DNA from: Populus alba
Lineage: Eukaryota; Streptophyta; Magnoliopsida; Malpighiales; Salicaceae
Assembly (NCBI RefSeq): GCF_005239225.2
Contig: NC_133300.1
Coordinates: 2,447,875 to 2,511,874 of the forward strand
Direction of reading: 5' to 3'
Length of the DNA: 64,000 bases
Position numbers and translations under genes: made by a program. Below are positions 1 to 10,648 of the stretch, piece by piece. The stretch's first letter is position 1. Each line of letters begins with the position of its first letter. The notes beneath the pieces are model-generated. The model did no database searches. It had not been told where the DNA came from and worked only from the letters and a program-made list of their open reading frames with translations.

Positions 1-217
1 AAAATTTAAATTCTTTTTTAGACGACGTTGAAAATGCTAAAAATGATGCAAATATATTAAAAACATATTTTTTGGATTTTTTGTTGTTTTTTTTGCTATT
101 TTTGGATTTTTATAAAAAAGGTGGGTCAAAATTTGAGTTACAACAGTAGCCTTGGCGCTGGTGTGGTGCTTTTTCTTTACTTTTCGGATGACTAGGAGGG
201 TAGCCAATTAATTTGTA
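1..217. other. AT-rich left edge, no gene seen
   Basis: Very AT-rich sequence with T runs. It lies downstream (minus sense) of the gag zinc knuckle and could be decayed retroelement interior, but no coding similarity is visible. Confidence 0.4.
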
Positions 218-1020
218 ACAGGTTGCTTTCCTGTGATACATATCACCACAGTAAGTGCACTAAAAAGGCTCTTTATTACGTGAATTATTTGATTGATTCC
301 CATGAACTTGATTGTTTTGCCGACCCTTAGACATGTTGTAATTGCCACGCACAACCATGGCTGCTGTATTTGATGGTATGATGACATCAGCCCCCAACTC
401 TTGTTGTTTTTCTTCCTGTACAACGGAGGCATAAGCTTGACGAACTGATAAAGGGTTCATCAGTAAAATTTGACCCCTTGCATCTGAATATGACTCGTTG
501 AGTCCCATGAGAAACTGAATAAGATTGGTCCGATTAGTCTGCGCACCACAGGTACATGTCTCTGAATTGAAAGATACAAGCTCGTTCCATAAACCCTTCA
601 ATTTTGTGTAATATGCTGCAACTGATATCTGACCTTGCTCAATCCTATAGATGTCTCACTGAACTTCAAAAATACGGGGAGTGTTCCCTAAAGAAAATTT
701 TTCACGAAGATCTTCCCAGATAACATCAGGAGTGTTGCATGAAAGAACAAAATCCGCTAATTTTGGCTCAAGAGAATTTAGAATCCAAGAAAGTACCATG
801 TCGTTGCAGCGCTGCCAAAGAGCATGTTCTTCAGGATTTGAAGCCTCATGGGGTTCTTTTATTTTGCCAGTAATAAAACCTGTCTTATTCTTGGCACTTA
901 GAGAAATTTTCATGGCACGGTGCCAAGAATTATAATTGTCGCCATTCAATCGCTTTGAGACAAGAAGCAAACCAGGGTGATCTGAATGATGGAGGAATAA
1001 TGGAGAACCAAGGGTGCTGG
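218..1020 (-). pseudogene. Copia gag fragment with zinc knuckle
   Basis: This is the gag (nucleocapsid precursor) of a Ty1/Copia retrotransposon, without LTRs or pol in view. The N-terminal part reads HHSDHPGLLLVSKRLNGDNY and continues through an NYNSWHRAM segment and a VIWEDLREKFS segment, typical of plant Copia gag (UBN2/gag_3 type). At 218-259 a zinc knuckle CTYCGDMYHRKATC follows the C-x2-C-x4-H-x4-C pattern. One reading frame is kept but broken by TGA at 656-658 and TAG at 260-262; both could come from CGA or CAG by a C-to-T change. The 5' end meets an NLR LRR fragment on the other strand near 1020, so this is a truncated insertion or rearranged remnant. Confidence 0.85.
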
Positions 1021-1439
1021 GAACAGAGGGTTGCTTATATTTGAAGTCTTTGCCAGAAAACATGCATTCCCTCCTCCCTTCCCTTGAGGATTTGCAATTG
1101 AGATCACTTCCAGAAGTTGATTCGTTTCCTGAAGGAGGTTTGTCCTCCAAATTACACACACTTTGCATTGTGGATTGTATCAAGCTCAAGGTATGTGGTT
1201 TGCAAGCACTCCCTTCTCTTTCATGCTTCAGATTTACTGGGAACGATGTGGAGTCTTTTGACGAGGAGACGTTGCCCTCCACTCTCACAACCCTTAAAAT
1301 CAAACGTCTGGGAAATCTGAAGTCTCTGGACTATAAGGGGCTTCATCACCTCACCTCTCTTAGGAAATTGAGTATCGAGGGTTGCCCTAAGCTTGAATCC
1401 ATATCAGAGCAGGCGCTTCCCTCCTCCCTCCTCCCTTGA
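1021..1439 (+). pseudogene. NLR leucine-rich-repeat fragment
   Basis: This encodes several LRR units of a plant NB-LRR resistance protein: repeated HLTSLRKLSIEGCPKLES-like and LPSSL motifs. There is no NB-ARC upstream. The 1181-1340 part is almost identical to 58067-58229, with only a few substitutions by eye, so both come from the same NLR 3' end. The frame starts at the junction with the Copia gag fragment and ends after a duplicated CCTCCCTCC stretch near 1430, where the other copy continues into further LRRs. It is a broken piece, not a gene. Confidence 0.85.
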
Positions 1440-1499
1440 ATACTACATGGGGCTTCTTGTCTTTTCTTTTCCTTTAACAGTCTGTATGTTTGTTCTCTT

Positions 1500-1755
1500 A
1501 ATGCAATTCATTGGATTCTGCTTTCGACGGCCTTCTCTCTCACACCGTCCGCGAAGATCCACCATGGCTTCTGCTTTCTTACCTTTTTTTATTTCTCTCC
1601 CGTCCTTTTGATATTGTCGGCCTTCCGCAAAAATCCACCGTGGCTCTGGAGTTGAGTAGAGGATATTTATCTGTGCTGTCATTGAGGTTTTGGTCGACAG
1701 GCTGTCCTCTATTGAGGTTCTTGGATTTTTCAAAAGACAAGCTCAATCAATGAAA
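1500..1755 (+). pseudogene. Decayed NLR 5' end (leader and first codons)
   Basis: The segment matches the start region of NLR copies 1 and 2: a CTCTCACAC...AAAATCCACC leader, GGCTCTGGAGTTGAG for the first codons, GAGGTTTTGGTCGACAGG, and TTCAAAAGACAAGCTC. Relative to 27445-27560 the initiator ATG has become GTG and the frame is lost, with about 20 codons missing. Similar remnants lie at 9290-9425 and 32392-32600. It stops where AT-rich DNA begins. Confidence 0.7.
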
Positions 1756-1789
1756 AAGTTGAAGTTAGATATTGTATTGTTAGCGTCTA

Positions 1790-1930
1790 TATTTTAAAAT
1801 ATTTTTAAAAAAATTTAATTTTTTTTTATTTTTTATTAATTTTAAATCAATATGTTTTTAGTATTTTTAAATTATTTTGATGTTCTAATGTTAAAAATAA
1901 TTTTTAAAAAATTAAAAAAAACATTATTAT
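1790..1930 (-). repeat. AT-rich dispersed element, copy in minus orientation
   Basis: It contains AAATTATTTTGATGTTCTAA and TGTTAAAAATAATTTTTAAA, which are the reverse complement of the block seen at 59937-59980 (AAAAATTATTTTTAACATTA, then CATCAAAATGATCTAAAAC). Other relatives lie near 7060, 32090, 57200 and 61290. It is probably a short non-autonomous element family; no clear ends or target duplications were found. Confidence 0.5.
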
Positions 1931-2099
1931 TATGTATTTTGACACGAAAAATTAAAACAATTGCAATCATACTGCCAAATAATTATATTCTCCTTTTTTA
2001 TTTTTTTCACAAGTATTTTCTGGTTCAATTTGTAAGAAATCAGTATTTTTTTATAAGCCAACAATTACACTTTTTAAATTTGCTATTATAATAATAATA

Positions 2100-3465
2100 A
2101 TAATTTATTTTTGTGATAATTTCACCCATGGTTTTTTAGCCTTATACCAAATACCTTCTAAGAGTAATGCCAAATGAAGTTTTTTAAAAAATATTTTTGA
2201 ATCAATTTTATGTGTTCATATTTTAGCTGTAAACTTCATTTCCCACATGTTTCACTCTTTGACTATTGAGTTTTGTTCTTGGAATTTCTCATTAAAGTTC
2301 ATTGTGGTTTCTATTTTTTTTCTAACCCTTGTAATTTTAGCTATTTTATATTTAATTCTAAAAATTTATTTTCCTTACATTTCAATTCCTTGATATAGCG
2401 AGTATAGAAAGAAAATTGCTAGAAAAAGAAAAAAAGAAAACAAGTATTTTTGGTGAGTTATATTTCAAGAATAAAAAAAATATTGATTTTAGTGTTAGTA
2501 GATTTACCTTTAAAAAGGAAGTTAAATACATGTGATTTCACTATTTAACCATAATAGAAAAGATAAATTGGTGTTTATAAAGGTTTTTTGTATGGTTTGT
2601 TTTTAAGGTCCCAAGATATTTTTGGTTGAAAACAAGTTGATATTTGAAAGTTTGGTAGCTCAAAAGGTGGATTCCAATTTCCTACTAAACAACAATATGT
2701 TATTTGCTCAAGTGAATGACATGTTCTCTATTCTAATTCAAAAAAATCTTAGACAAATAACATGTTATATGTTTATATATATATATATATACACACACAC
2801 ACAAACCTGACCTTTTAGGTCCAATGGAGGCTGACCATGTTGCAAATCAAGCCTTTGAGCCTAGCCTTTCAAGCATAGGTGCGCATGAGCTTCATTCACT
2901 TGGCCTTTAAATATTGCATATGAATCTTTACAAAAGAATAAAATATATATTTTGTTATTGTGAATTTTTATTTTGTTTATGTGAATTAATTATTCTTTTA
3001 TTTTTCCTTACAAGCACATAAATTATTATAAAGATATAATTTTTTTTACTGAAACTTTCTTTTCCAATCATGATGATTTGTTATTTTAAAAAAAAGCTTC
3101 TAATAAAAAAGACATGTTTCTTCAAAATAAAAAAACAAATAAATAAGGAAAAGGGAGTTTTCACCAAAGAAACATATTTTTTTCCTCATGAATTTAAATT
3201 ATTAGAATTCTTGAGAATATTGGTTTTAATAACTTTAAGTGTTAGTTGAAAAAAGGTTTTATTAATAAAAAAGATTTGTTTATTCAAAATAGGAAAAAAA
3301 AAATATAAGAGATGAAGAATTTGAAACAAAAAATTCTATGAAATTTAAATCATCCAAACTCTTTCAAATTAATATTTATTTTAATTGCCATATAATTAAA
3401 TAAAAATTAACTTTAAAAAAAATCTCGCTGTCTTTTCTATTTCCTTTATTATAATATTCTATGAA
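2100..3465 (+). repeat. NLR upstream block, copy P0
   Basis: This block resembles the DNA directly upstream of NLR copy 1 (25850-26990) and NLR copy 2 (33690-35040). Shared landmarks in order are TTCACCCATG, CCAAATACCTTCTAA, AATGCCAAATGAAG, GGTGTTTATAAAG, CATGAGCTTCATTCACTTGG and TGGCTTTAAATATTGCA-like text, then GTCTCGCTGTCTTT. Here it is not followed by an NLR; similarity stops near 3465. A TATA/CA dinucleotide run sits at 2777-2801. Confidence 0.7.
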
Positions 3466-4334
3466 TTTAACACTTGTGAATGAAGTTAAAGAAAAGGAAA
3501 GATATGATGAAACAAACTTGGATTGAAATCTGATTTTGGTCGGCGACTTATGAACTTTGATTTTGAATAACGAACTATAATGAGCAATCCAAAACAACCG
3601 TTTCTAAACTTTATTAGTTGATCCCGAATATGAGCGACTAATGATGTGAGCAAGATTTATTAACATCAGCATGATCTTGATGGGAATACAATGAATGTTC
3701 AACTTGATTAACTATTCAAGAATAAAATAGTCAATGATATTGATAGACAATGTCAGTATCGGTAAACCTATGATAATTTGATTAGCTTTCTAAGAAGAAA
3801 GCTAATGATGTCAAGAGACCTTAACATCGGCATTACCGGAAAAATATCCGAGGTGAGGCAGAAAAGAATTAACTATTTTGGGTTATAAGTAGTTAATGGC
3901 ACCAACGGTAAGTTGGCGTTAGCATTACCAAGGATTTAATTAGTTGGTTTGGGTAAGAGCTACTGACACTTAGTGTTGACAATAACCTCCCAGACTGCGA
4001 ATATTCCGGATTATGAGAAGCACGCATTTATTTTAATGCGAGCAGTGTTTAACCTCATACTTCCATGACTCTGATGCTGCCTTTATTTTATTCTATTTTG
4101 AATATTATATTTATTGTTTCTTGCAGTCCTTTGTCGATTCCGTTTTCTTTCTCAGATTTGTTCTTACAATACTTGGCATTCATTTTGTTCTGCGTCGATC
4201 AAGATCTCCCGTGTTTTTTGTGATCTCTTCGAATCAAGTCCGATCTGTTCTTAACGGGGAGCTATACTGAGTATTGATTTTATTTCCATTTGTTGGAACG
4301 ATATTCAAGGCGTTAACTCAATTTTTTTAAAACA
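3466..4334. other. Unassigned sequence between duplication block and tubulin fragment
   Basis: No coding region is recognised. The stretch 3640-4000 carries loosely repeated phrases around TAACATCGGCATTACC. From about 4130 the composition changes to a leader- or UTR-like tract (TCCGTTTTCTTTCTCAG, GTGATCTCTTCGAATCAAG), possibly part of another captured host fragment. Confidence 0.3.
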
Positions 4335-4637
4335 ATGAAAAGTCTTGAAGAAAGAAAAGAGTCAACAGAGTTTTCACGGGGCTCTAATTTGCCATGGAAG
4401 CCATTCATAAGCGATGATGGTCACAAACGGCTAAACATATCAAACCAGCAAAGCATCGAGCAGCTGTTAAAGCTTAAAACAATGTCCCTGTGGCGCCGAC
4501 AGATAAGAAATTCCTTATTCAAGTGCTTTATAGAAAAGAAGTAACGAAATGACCCTGTGGAAGAGAGAATTTCAAGACAACAAAAGAATATAGCATTACA
4601 GCTTTGATGAAATAGCCCAGCACAGATCATATGCTCC
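4335..4637 (-). other. Probable 3' UTR attached to the tubulin fragment
   Basis: The sequence directly downstream (minus sense) of the tubulin stop codon has mixed composition and no long reading frame, as expected for a 3' UTR carried along with the coding piece. A plus-strand frame of 69 codons overlaps it but looks like nothing known. The 3' UTR call rests on position only. Confidence 0.4.
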
Positions 4638-5084
4638 CTAGGCATCGTAGTTCTCTTCACCTTCCTCCTCATACTCACCATCTTCCTCAATTGTTGCATC
4701 CTGGTATTGCTGGTACTCTGCCACGAGATCGTTCATGTTGCTCTCTGCTTCAATGAACTCCATCTCATCCATCCCTTCCCCAGTATACCAGTGCAAGAAG
4801 GCCTTGCGACGGAACATGGCTGTGAACTGCTCACTCACCCTCCTGCACATCTCCTGGATTGACGTGAAGTTCCCCACAAAAGTTGATGCCATCGTCAGAC
4901 CTTTTGGTGCAATATCACACACGCTAGACTTCACATTGTTGGGAATCCACTCCACAAAATATGATGAATTCTTGTTGTGCACATTAACCATCTGTTCATC
5001 CACCTCTTTGGTGCTCATCTTGCCCCTGAACATGGCTGAGGCTGTCAAGTAGCGGCCATGGCGGGGGTCAGCAGCACAAATCAT
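4638..5084 (-). pseudogene. Beta-tubulin C-terminal fragment
   Basis: The 148 codons match the last third of plant beta-tubulin, roughly residues 299-446: [20 protein letters not shown], the [15 protein letters not shown] segment, [20 protein letters not shown] and an acidic tail [10 protein letters not shown]. The N-terminal GTP-binding two thirds are absent. Just upstream a GGGTTCTAAAAC stretch looks like the preceding codons with one A missing, so the frame breaks there; the Met at 5084 is internal. Some usually constant positions are changed (for example [11 protein letters not shown] and EMEFIEAE). A UBC27-like fragment follows on the opposite strand. It is a captured or dispersed host-gene piece, not a functional gene. 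Confidence 0.92.
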
Positions 5085-5589
5085 GTTTTAGAACCCATAT
5101 TCCAACATCTTTTTATCTGCGAATATCATTGGAATCTCCACAACCTCACTCTCAATTCTAAAACAGACTCTAATTAGTCTAAAACTCAAAATCATATTAA
5201 AACAAAATAAACCTTTTGGATTGCGATCTAATCTTTCAGCATGATTAAATAATAAAACCATCTTCATTGAATTCTTCTCTTTAAGATGAACATGGTCATT
5301 GAATTCTTCTCTTTAAGGTTTTGTACACTTTGTAGACAATAACAGGTTGCACAAGCTATTCGAAATTTTCTATAATGTAGAGCATATATCTCTCCAGTCT
5401 AAGCTGAACTTGCACAAACTGTTGGATTGCCTTATTTGTTCTTGACATGATCAATCTTTAGCTTTTAAAATTATCAGTTGTTCGCTAATTGTTTATTAGT
5501 TGACACAGATGCATTATAGTTGCATTCAATCTGTGCTTGAGCTGATTGGCACTCACGCTAAAGACATCACTTCTTTCTGTCCAAGCATT
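5085..5589. other. Spacer between two host-gene fragments
   Basis: No gene is recognised. The phrase CATTGAATTCTTCTCTTTAAG is repeated almost directly near 5265 and 5297. The first 80 bases hold degraded tubulin codons on the minus strand; the rest may be intron sequence. Confidence 0.35.
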
Positions 5590-5935
5590 ACTCTCTCCGC
5601 TCCTGAACCTGATGACCCTCAAGATGCTGTTGTAGCGCAACAGATCCAGTTCGTTGCCATTGTTTTTGTCACTGGTTATGTATTAAATACCTCTCTTGGG
5701 CTTGGTTTATTTGCTCATTGAAATGCGATATCTCAGAGGCTATTTTACTTTGGTTATTGCTGCTTTTCTTTTCAGTATATAGATTTTCTTTTTCCAGTTA
5801 AATACTTGCACATATCAACTTGGTATCTATGGATATTGCAGTATCTTAGAGACTACCAGACCTTTGTTGGCAAAGCTCGCTACTGGACAGAAACTTTTGC
5901 CAAGACCTCATCGCTTGGGGTCGAGGAAAAGGTAA
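5590..5935 (+). pseudogene. UBC27-type ubiquitin-conjugating enzyme fragment
   Basis: Two exon-like pieces match the C-terminal half of plant UBC27, an E2 enzyme with a UBA domain. The first (about 5590-5646) encodes LSAPEPDDPQDAVVAQQ. The second (about 5841-5932) follows the acceptor TATTGCAG and encodes YLRDYQTFVGKARYWTETFA then KTSSLGVEEK. Between them is about 195 bp of intron-like DNA, but the expected GT donor after CAACAG reads AT. The catalytic Cys region and the C-terminal UBA domain are missing. The retained intron argues against a processed retrocopy. It lies head-on to the beta-tubulin fragment. Confidence 0.82.
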
Positions 5936-5984
5936 AGATGTTAATAGTTTGTTTACTTTTCTCTCCAATCCTACAATCTTCTCT

Positions 5985-6164
5985 TCTAAGGATTTAACTC
6001 TAGAGACCAAGCTAGTCAAAATCATGGATTGGAGGGAAAAGGTGCTTGGAAATAAAAGAGTTTCTTTAGCGAGAGTATTGTGGAGGAATTTGTATAAAAA
6101 AGAAGAAATGTGGGAGAGGGAATCCGAGATCATGGAGAAATACCATTTTCTTGAGGACAAGTAA
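5985..6164 (+). pseudogene. Ty3/Gypsy pol C-terminal (chromodomain-like) tail
   Basis: The frame reads LVKIMDWREKVLGNKRVSLA then RVLWRNLYKKEEMWERESEI and EKYHFLED. This matches the C-terminal tail of plant Gypsy integrases, where a lysine-rich VLRNK motif precedes VKVLWRN and TWE..EDM..KYP..F. No integrase core, RT or LTR is present nearby, so it is an orphan fragment. It begins about 50 bases after the UBC27-like piece. Three unrelated fragments in a row suggest capture by a mobile element or repeated end joining. Confidence 0.7.
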
Positions 6165-6929
6165 GAGTAGAAAGTTAATTATTTTAAAAATATAGTTTTT
6201 TTAAATCAAGATTTTAAAGATAAAGATAAATCATTTGGAATTCGTAAAAGAAAATGGTTGTTTTTTTTTTTTTTTGTTGGGAAAAAAGGTTTATTAGGAG
6301 AGGAGAAATACCATTTATTCTCCGGAACAGGTATGGCACATCAATCTTGAGAATAAAATTTTTATTAGGAGAGAAGAATGTAAAATCTAAGTATAAAACT
6401 TTACAAAAAAGAAAAGAAAAAAAGAAGCAAGTTAAACTGCAATGTCAAAAGGGCCTTACTTGGCTAATCGTGTTTCCATGAGAAGCAAAAGACTCTATAC
6501 AAATTAACATCTTTAGCATAGTTTGATAAAAGATTTCAGTATGTAGCATAAGATAGAAAAGTATTAGGTAAATAGTATATTTTTACTAACCGCTAACAAA
6601 AAACACAAATTTATTAAAAAATGCTAATAAAAATAGCGATTGTATTAAACAAATATTATTTTTGTTAGCGTCTATATTAAATAACTGTTAATAACAATAA
6701 CGTTTGTTTATTAAACATACCCATTTCAATTTTAAATAACCATCATTAATAGAAATAGCAGTTATATTAAACAACCATTATTAATGTTAGTGTTGTATTC
6801 AATGATCGTTATTCATTAAAAAACTATATAAAAAAATTAATTAAAATGAAATAAAATTTAAATTGAAAAAAATCACTTTTAAAAAACAAAAGGAAACCGA
6901 CTATTCCTGTATTCCACCGAGACCCATTA
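6165..6929. other. AT-rich spacer with loose short repeats
   Basis: No gene is seen. 6590-6830 carries imperfect repeats of a phrase like AACAACCATTATTAATGTTAG and ATTAAACAA. Poly-T and poly-A tracts occur at 6257-6275 and 6410-6430. Confidence 0.4.
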
Positions 6930-7337
6930 TTCAAATCCTGCAAAAGTTAAAAAAGGGACTCATTTCAATTTGGTGAAGAAATTTTTGTTTTAAAATTGAA
7001 ATAACAGCTATTGTCGTTTTAAATAAATCTGTTATAAAATAATATATTTTTATTTTTTTTAAAATTATTTTTGATACAGTATATTAAAATAATTTAAAAA
7101 TATTTAAAAAATAGTAATTTTTAAAAAATAAAATTTTTAATTTTTTACTTTAAAATTGAAATAACCCTATTGTCGTTTTAAATAAATATATTTTAAAATT
7201 TTTTAATTTTTTAAAATACAAAAATAAACAAGATTTAATTCAATAAAAGAGCCACGATGATGGCGGGCAGTTCTACTAGCTGTACATGTCGAATCCTTCT
7301 TGCTTGTGGCGGTTACTAAACTAACACGAAACAATAC
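6930..7337 (+). repeat. Duplicated block shared with 31960-32260
   Basis: Shared text includes AAAAAAGGGACTCATTTCAA, TTTGGTGAAGAA, GTCGTTTTAAATAAAT, AAGATTTAATTCAATAAAA and GATGATGGCGGGC followed by AGCTGTACATGTCG. In the copy at 31960 the decayed NLR 5' end follows directly; here the Harbinger-like element interrupts before the equivalent NLR remnant at 9160-9425. It includes a copy of the AT-rich dispersed element near 7060. Confidence 0.65.
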
Positions 7338-8905
7338 TAAGGCTCCGTTTGTTTGCAGGAAAGTTGTTTCCTTTTGGAAAGTGAATTCCGGGGAAAGTGA
7401 ATTCCTGGAAAGTGAATTCCGGGAAAGTATTTTTCGATGTTTGGCAGTGTTATGGAAAATGAACTGGAAAACACTTTCCAGTGTTTGTTTGTGTTATGGA
7501 AAATGAACTGGAAAATAATTTATTAATAAATTAATTTTTTTTTCAGGTTTATCTAATATATATAAAATATTTAATCACTTACAATAAAAAAAATAAAATC
7601 TAAAAAGTATAATAATGAATTTTTTTTTATTATTATATGCTATATTCATATATAGCTTATTTTATAAAATATAACTATTATGTGCAATCTCCATAGTTTT
7701 TTTTATTTTGTGGCAGCAAAATCAGTCAACGTTTTCATATTTGATTCTATCAATTCCCCTTATTAACAGTGTCATAACCCAATTTTTGAATAAAAAATAC
7801 AAAATCAATGATTAAAAATATATTTGAGAATAGAGTTAAAATAACACAAATTCAAAGTTTAGGGATAAAATTATCAGATTTGGGAATAAATTGATCAAAA
7901 ATTGAAGAATTAATAAGTTTGTGAACTTAATTAAACTTTGATTTAATTAATTAAATAAATTCAGGGACTTAATTGAAATGTATCCAAAAAAGGGCAAAAT
8001 TAAAAGAAATTTTTATTTGCTTAGGGGTCCAATTGCAGAATTTCTAAAGTTCAGGGGTCAAATTGAAAACTCCCGTTTTCCAGCCAAAACGACACCGCTG
8101 CTAAGGAACAACCGTGCGTTCTTCTCCCTCCCGATTCAACAGGAGAGCTTCCGATTCATCAGGGGAGCTGATAATCTGCAACAAATCTGATCTTGGACCA
8201 AGTCTTTTGCCGATAAACTCGTTCGTGAATTCCAAAGACAGTCCTGCAAAGATAGGACGAAGGAGAGGGTTAGCTTGGCTATAAAAGGAAGAAGAAATCC
8301 CAGAAAAAAGGAGAGGGGGAGAGACGGAGGAAAATCAACCCAAAAAACCAGAAAAAACCCAGACGGGACGCAAGCACAACATAGAAATAAACCAAGACGG
8401 GACGCAAGCAAAACACCAGAAACGAAACAAAAAAAAAATCAGAGAAAGACCCCAGCAATAGAAAAAAAAAGCGCACAAAGAACCCAGAACCGGAGGCAGC
8501 AACAAAAAGGCAAGAAAACAAAAAGATATCAGAAAAGAAGAAGGACCCAGAACCAAAATCATCGGGGAGAACCAGCATCATCATCAGCTTCGACCTTTTG
8601 CTTTCCTGCCCTCTGCTTCTTCTTCTCTCGGTCGTTTGTCTCCTTTCTGCTTCTGTTTTTTTTTTTAGAAATGAAGGAACGTTTGCTTCTCATCAGCACA
8701 CGTGCTTCTGTGTGTAATGAGAAAGAAAGGAAAGTGTTTTCCTTTGTTTATTAAAAGGAAAACACTTTCCTCTGCTAAGGCTCCGTTTTTAGTTTTGACC
8801 GGAATTAAGTTTCCGTTGACTTGTTTTCCATATTGGTGCCAAACATGGGAAACTAAGGAAAATGGATTCCAGGAATTGGTTTTTCTAGAAACAAACACAG
8901 CATAA
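7338..8905. mobile_element. Probable PIF/Harbinger-type DNA transposon, non-autonomous
   Basis: The body is 7341-8902 and is flanked by TAA at 7338-7340 and 8903-8905, the three-base TWA target duplication expected of PIF/Harbinger. The left end GGCTCCGTTTGTTTGCAGGA and the inverted right end TGCTGTGTTTGTTTCTAGAA agree at 16 of 22 positions, including a central GTTTGTTT. Subterminal GGAAAGTGAATTCC and GGAAAATGAACTGG repeats resemble Tourist-like elements. No transposase is encoded. The paralogous block at 31960-32480 lacks the insertion. A second GGCTCCGTTTTT occurs inside at 8778, so the element could be composite. The short TSD and imperfect ends keep confidence moderate. Confidence 0.5.
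7770..8650 (+). repeat. LTR-like sequence nested in the transposon
   Basis: TGTCATAACCC at 7770 looks like a Gypsy LTR start. It is followed by the typical AGGGGTCCAATTG and AGGGGTCAAATTG phrases, a TATA box GCTATAAAAGG at 8278-8288, and a purine-rich leader. No matching 3' end or target duplication was found, so this may be a truncated LTR. Confidence 0.35.
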
Positions 8906-9159
8906 AGTAAAGGCTTAGAAAGGAATAAGAAAAGGAGAGTGGGAAAAAAGAAAAAAACACTAATTGAGAATGATAGATATCTATAAATAAATTATTTCTT
9001 TCTTCAAATTAGAATCGTTATTTCTATACACTATTGTCGCTAAAATTATAAAATCATTTTATAATTTATCATTGTTTTCTATACATTATTGTTGCTTTTT
9101 TTTTCATATATATATTACAAATTTTCACTTGAAAGAGCAAAGCTATAAAATCCTCAATC

Positions 9160-9425
9160 TGAAATTCTGAAAGAGGTAGCGGCTGCTAAAAGCAACAACA
9201 TTTTAGCTAAATAAATAAAGTTTGATGCCTTAATCATGCTGATAAAAAAGACTACCACATTGATGTCTTTTCCCCCCCCCCCTTTAAAATGTTGTATGTT
9301 TGTTCTCTTTATGCAATTCATTGGATTCTGCTTTTCACGGCCTTCTCTCTCACACCTTCCGCGAAGATCTACCATGGCTTCTGCTTTCTTCTCCTTTTTT
9401 TTTTCTCCCATCCTTTTGAGACTCA
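9160..9425 (+). pseudogene. Decayed NLR leader and start region
   Basis: The sequence parallels 32290-32480: TTTGATGCCTTAATCATGCT, GACTACCACATTGATGTC, TGTATGTTTGTTCTCTTTAT, CATTGGATTCTGCTTT, CTCTCTCACACCTTCCGCGA, then an ATGG start context at 9372. Only the leader and a few codons remain; the downstream coding part is absent. A C9 run occurs at 9273-9281. The Gypsy element landed 260 bases further on. Confidence 0.6.
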
Positions 9426-9436
9426 GGTTAATTTTT

Positions 9437-9660
9437 TTACAACATGTATAGCTTATATTCACATGAATTAGTTTTTAATTTTTTTATATAAATTAATAAA
9501 ACATTAAATATTTTTAAAAAATTTTCTAGGTGACCCGAGACCTCGACCGAGTCTGTTTCATTCAATATTTGGGTCTGCAATTGGCCTGAAGTAAGGGTTA
9601 ACCTGAAACTCAGGTGACTTGACAAAAACCCAGTAGAGACCTTTTTTCTTTCTTTCTCAA
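9437..9660 (+). repeat. Dispersed repeat, copy 1 of 3
   Basis: It contains ACAACATGTATAGC, TATTCACATG, a TATAAAATA...AATATTTTTAAA tract, then GTGACCCGAG, GTCTGTTTCATTCAATATT and a bipartite CCCG-rich end. Related copies lie at 25100-25270 and 33015-33200. The CCCG-rich phrases (GTCAACCCG, GACCCG) recur at 25870-25975. It is a short interspersed family; ends are undefined. Confidence 0.5.
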
Positions 9661-10648
9661 ATGTGTTTTTTTTTTCCTATCTTGTCACACCCCCCACAAA
9701 AAATTTATAAAGGCACGACATCGGCTGGCGATTTTCGTTGTGTTCTAAGGATTTGGTTCTTTGGAGTCGCCACCTAGTATTTGGTCACTAGGAACCCTAA
9801 CTGGTCTTTCAGAGATTCTAAGGCAAGGGACTGGTTGCGTAAAGGGAAGGTACTAGCACCCCTAATACGCCCTACCTAAGGTAAGCTGCTTGGTGCTTGG
9901 TTTGCTCTATAGTCTATGGTGTTGGTGTTTTCTAATCCCGTCAACTCGTAAATCGCAAGGAAAAGAGAATAAAAAGAACGAAGAAAATTTCATAATTTCT
10001 AAAAAAAATTACTTTTCACGGCTCGTAAACCGTGAAAAAAAAAATTAAATTTGAAATATTCTCGATCGCAGCCAAAGCTTCTTTCAAACCGGTGCGTTGA
10101 TTTATTACTCCCGATAATATTTTGGATGTTCGTCCTTTTAAGGATTTCTTCATCCAAACATTAGCGGTGAACAATAATCACAACTTCTCCTCCTAAAATA
10201 AGATTTTTATAGTTTTTGGAATATTGGCCAATACCCTTTGGAGTTTTACAAACGGGTTGTAAAATCCACAAATGCAAGAAAATGATTTTGTGTTTAAGAA
10301 ATCTATGCGAAAACACATTTTCAAAACTTCCAATATTTTTTTTATATAAGAACATTCAAAACATGCTAGTGTATTGGCCGTATGCATGAAAACAAAAACA
10401 TTTTTTTTTCTTTTTTACGAAAACAGGTGTTTTTTAAATACTGAAATTATATCCCCATAGTATAAAAAAAACAAATCAATATATACCAAGAACAACAATA
10501 TATTTTTTTACTTTTCAAAATTTTTATTATTTTTTATATATTTTTTTTATTTTTTTTAGAAAAAAAAAAATATATACACACACATGCATAATATAATAAT
10601 ATAATAATATATAATATAATATATTTATAAATATATTAATACATTAAA

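Noticed and set aside
2777..2801. TATA/CACA dinucleotide run as a promoter
   Set aside because: Simple repeat; the equivalent position in other copies of the block is far from the gene start.
3640..4080. Possible Helitron end near the host-gene fragments
   Set aside because: No CTRR end with preceding hairpin or TC start could be placed convincingly.
8275..8754. A 159-codon Lys/Arg/Gln-rich frame
   Set aside because: Low-complexity purine-rich tract downstream of a TATA box, best read as a retroelement leader; no domain.
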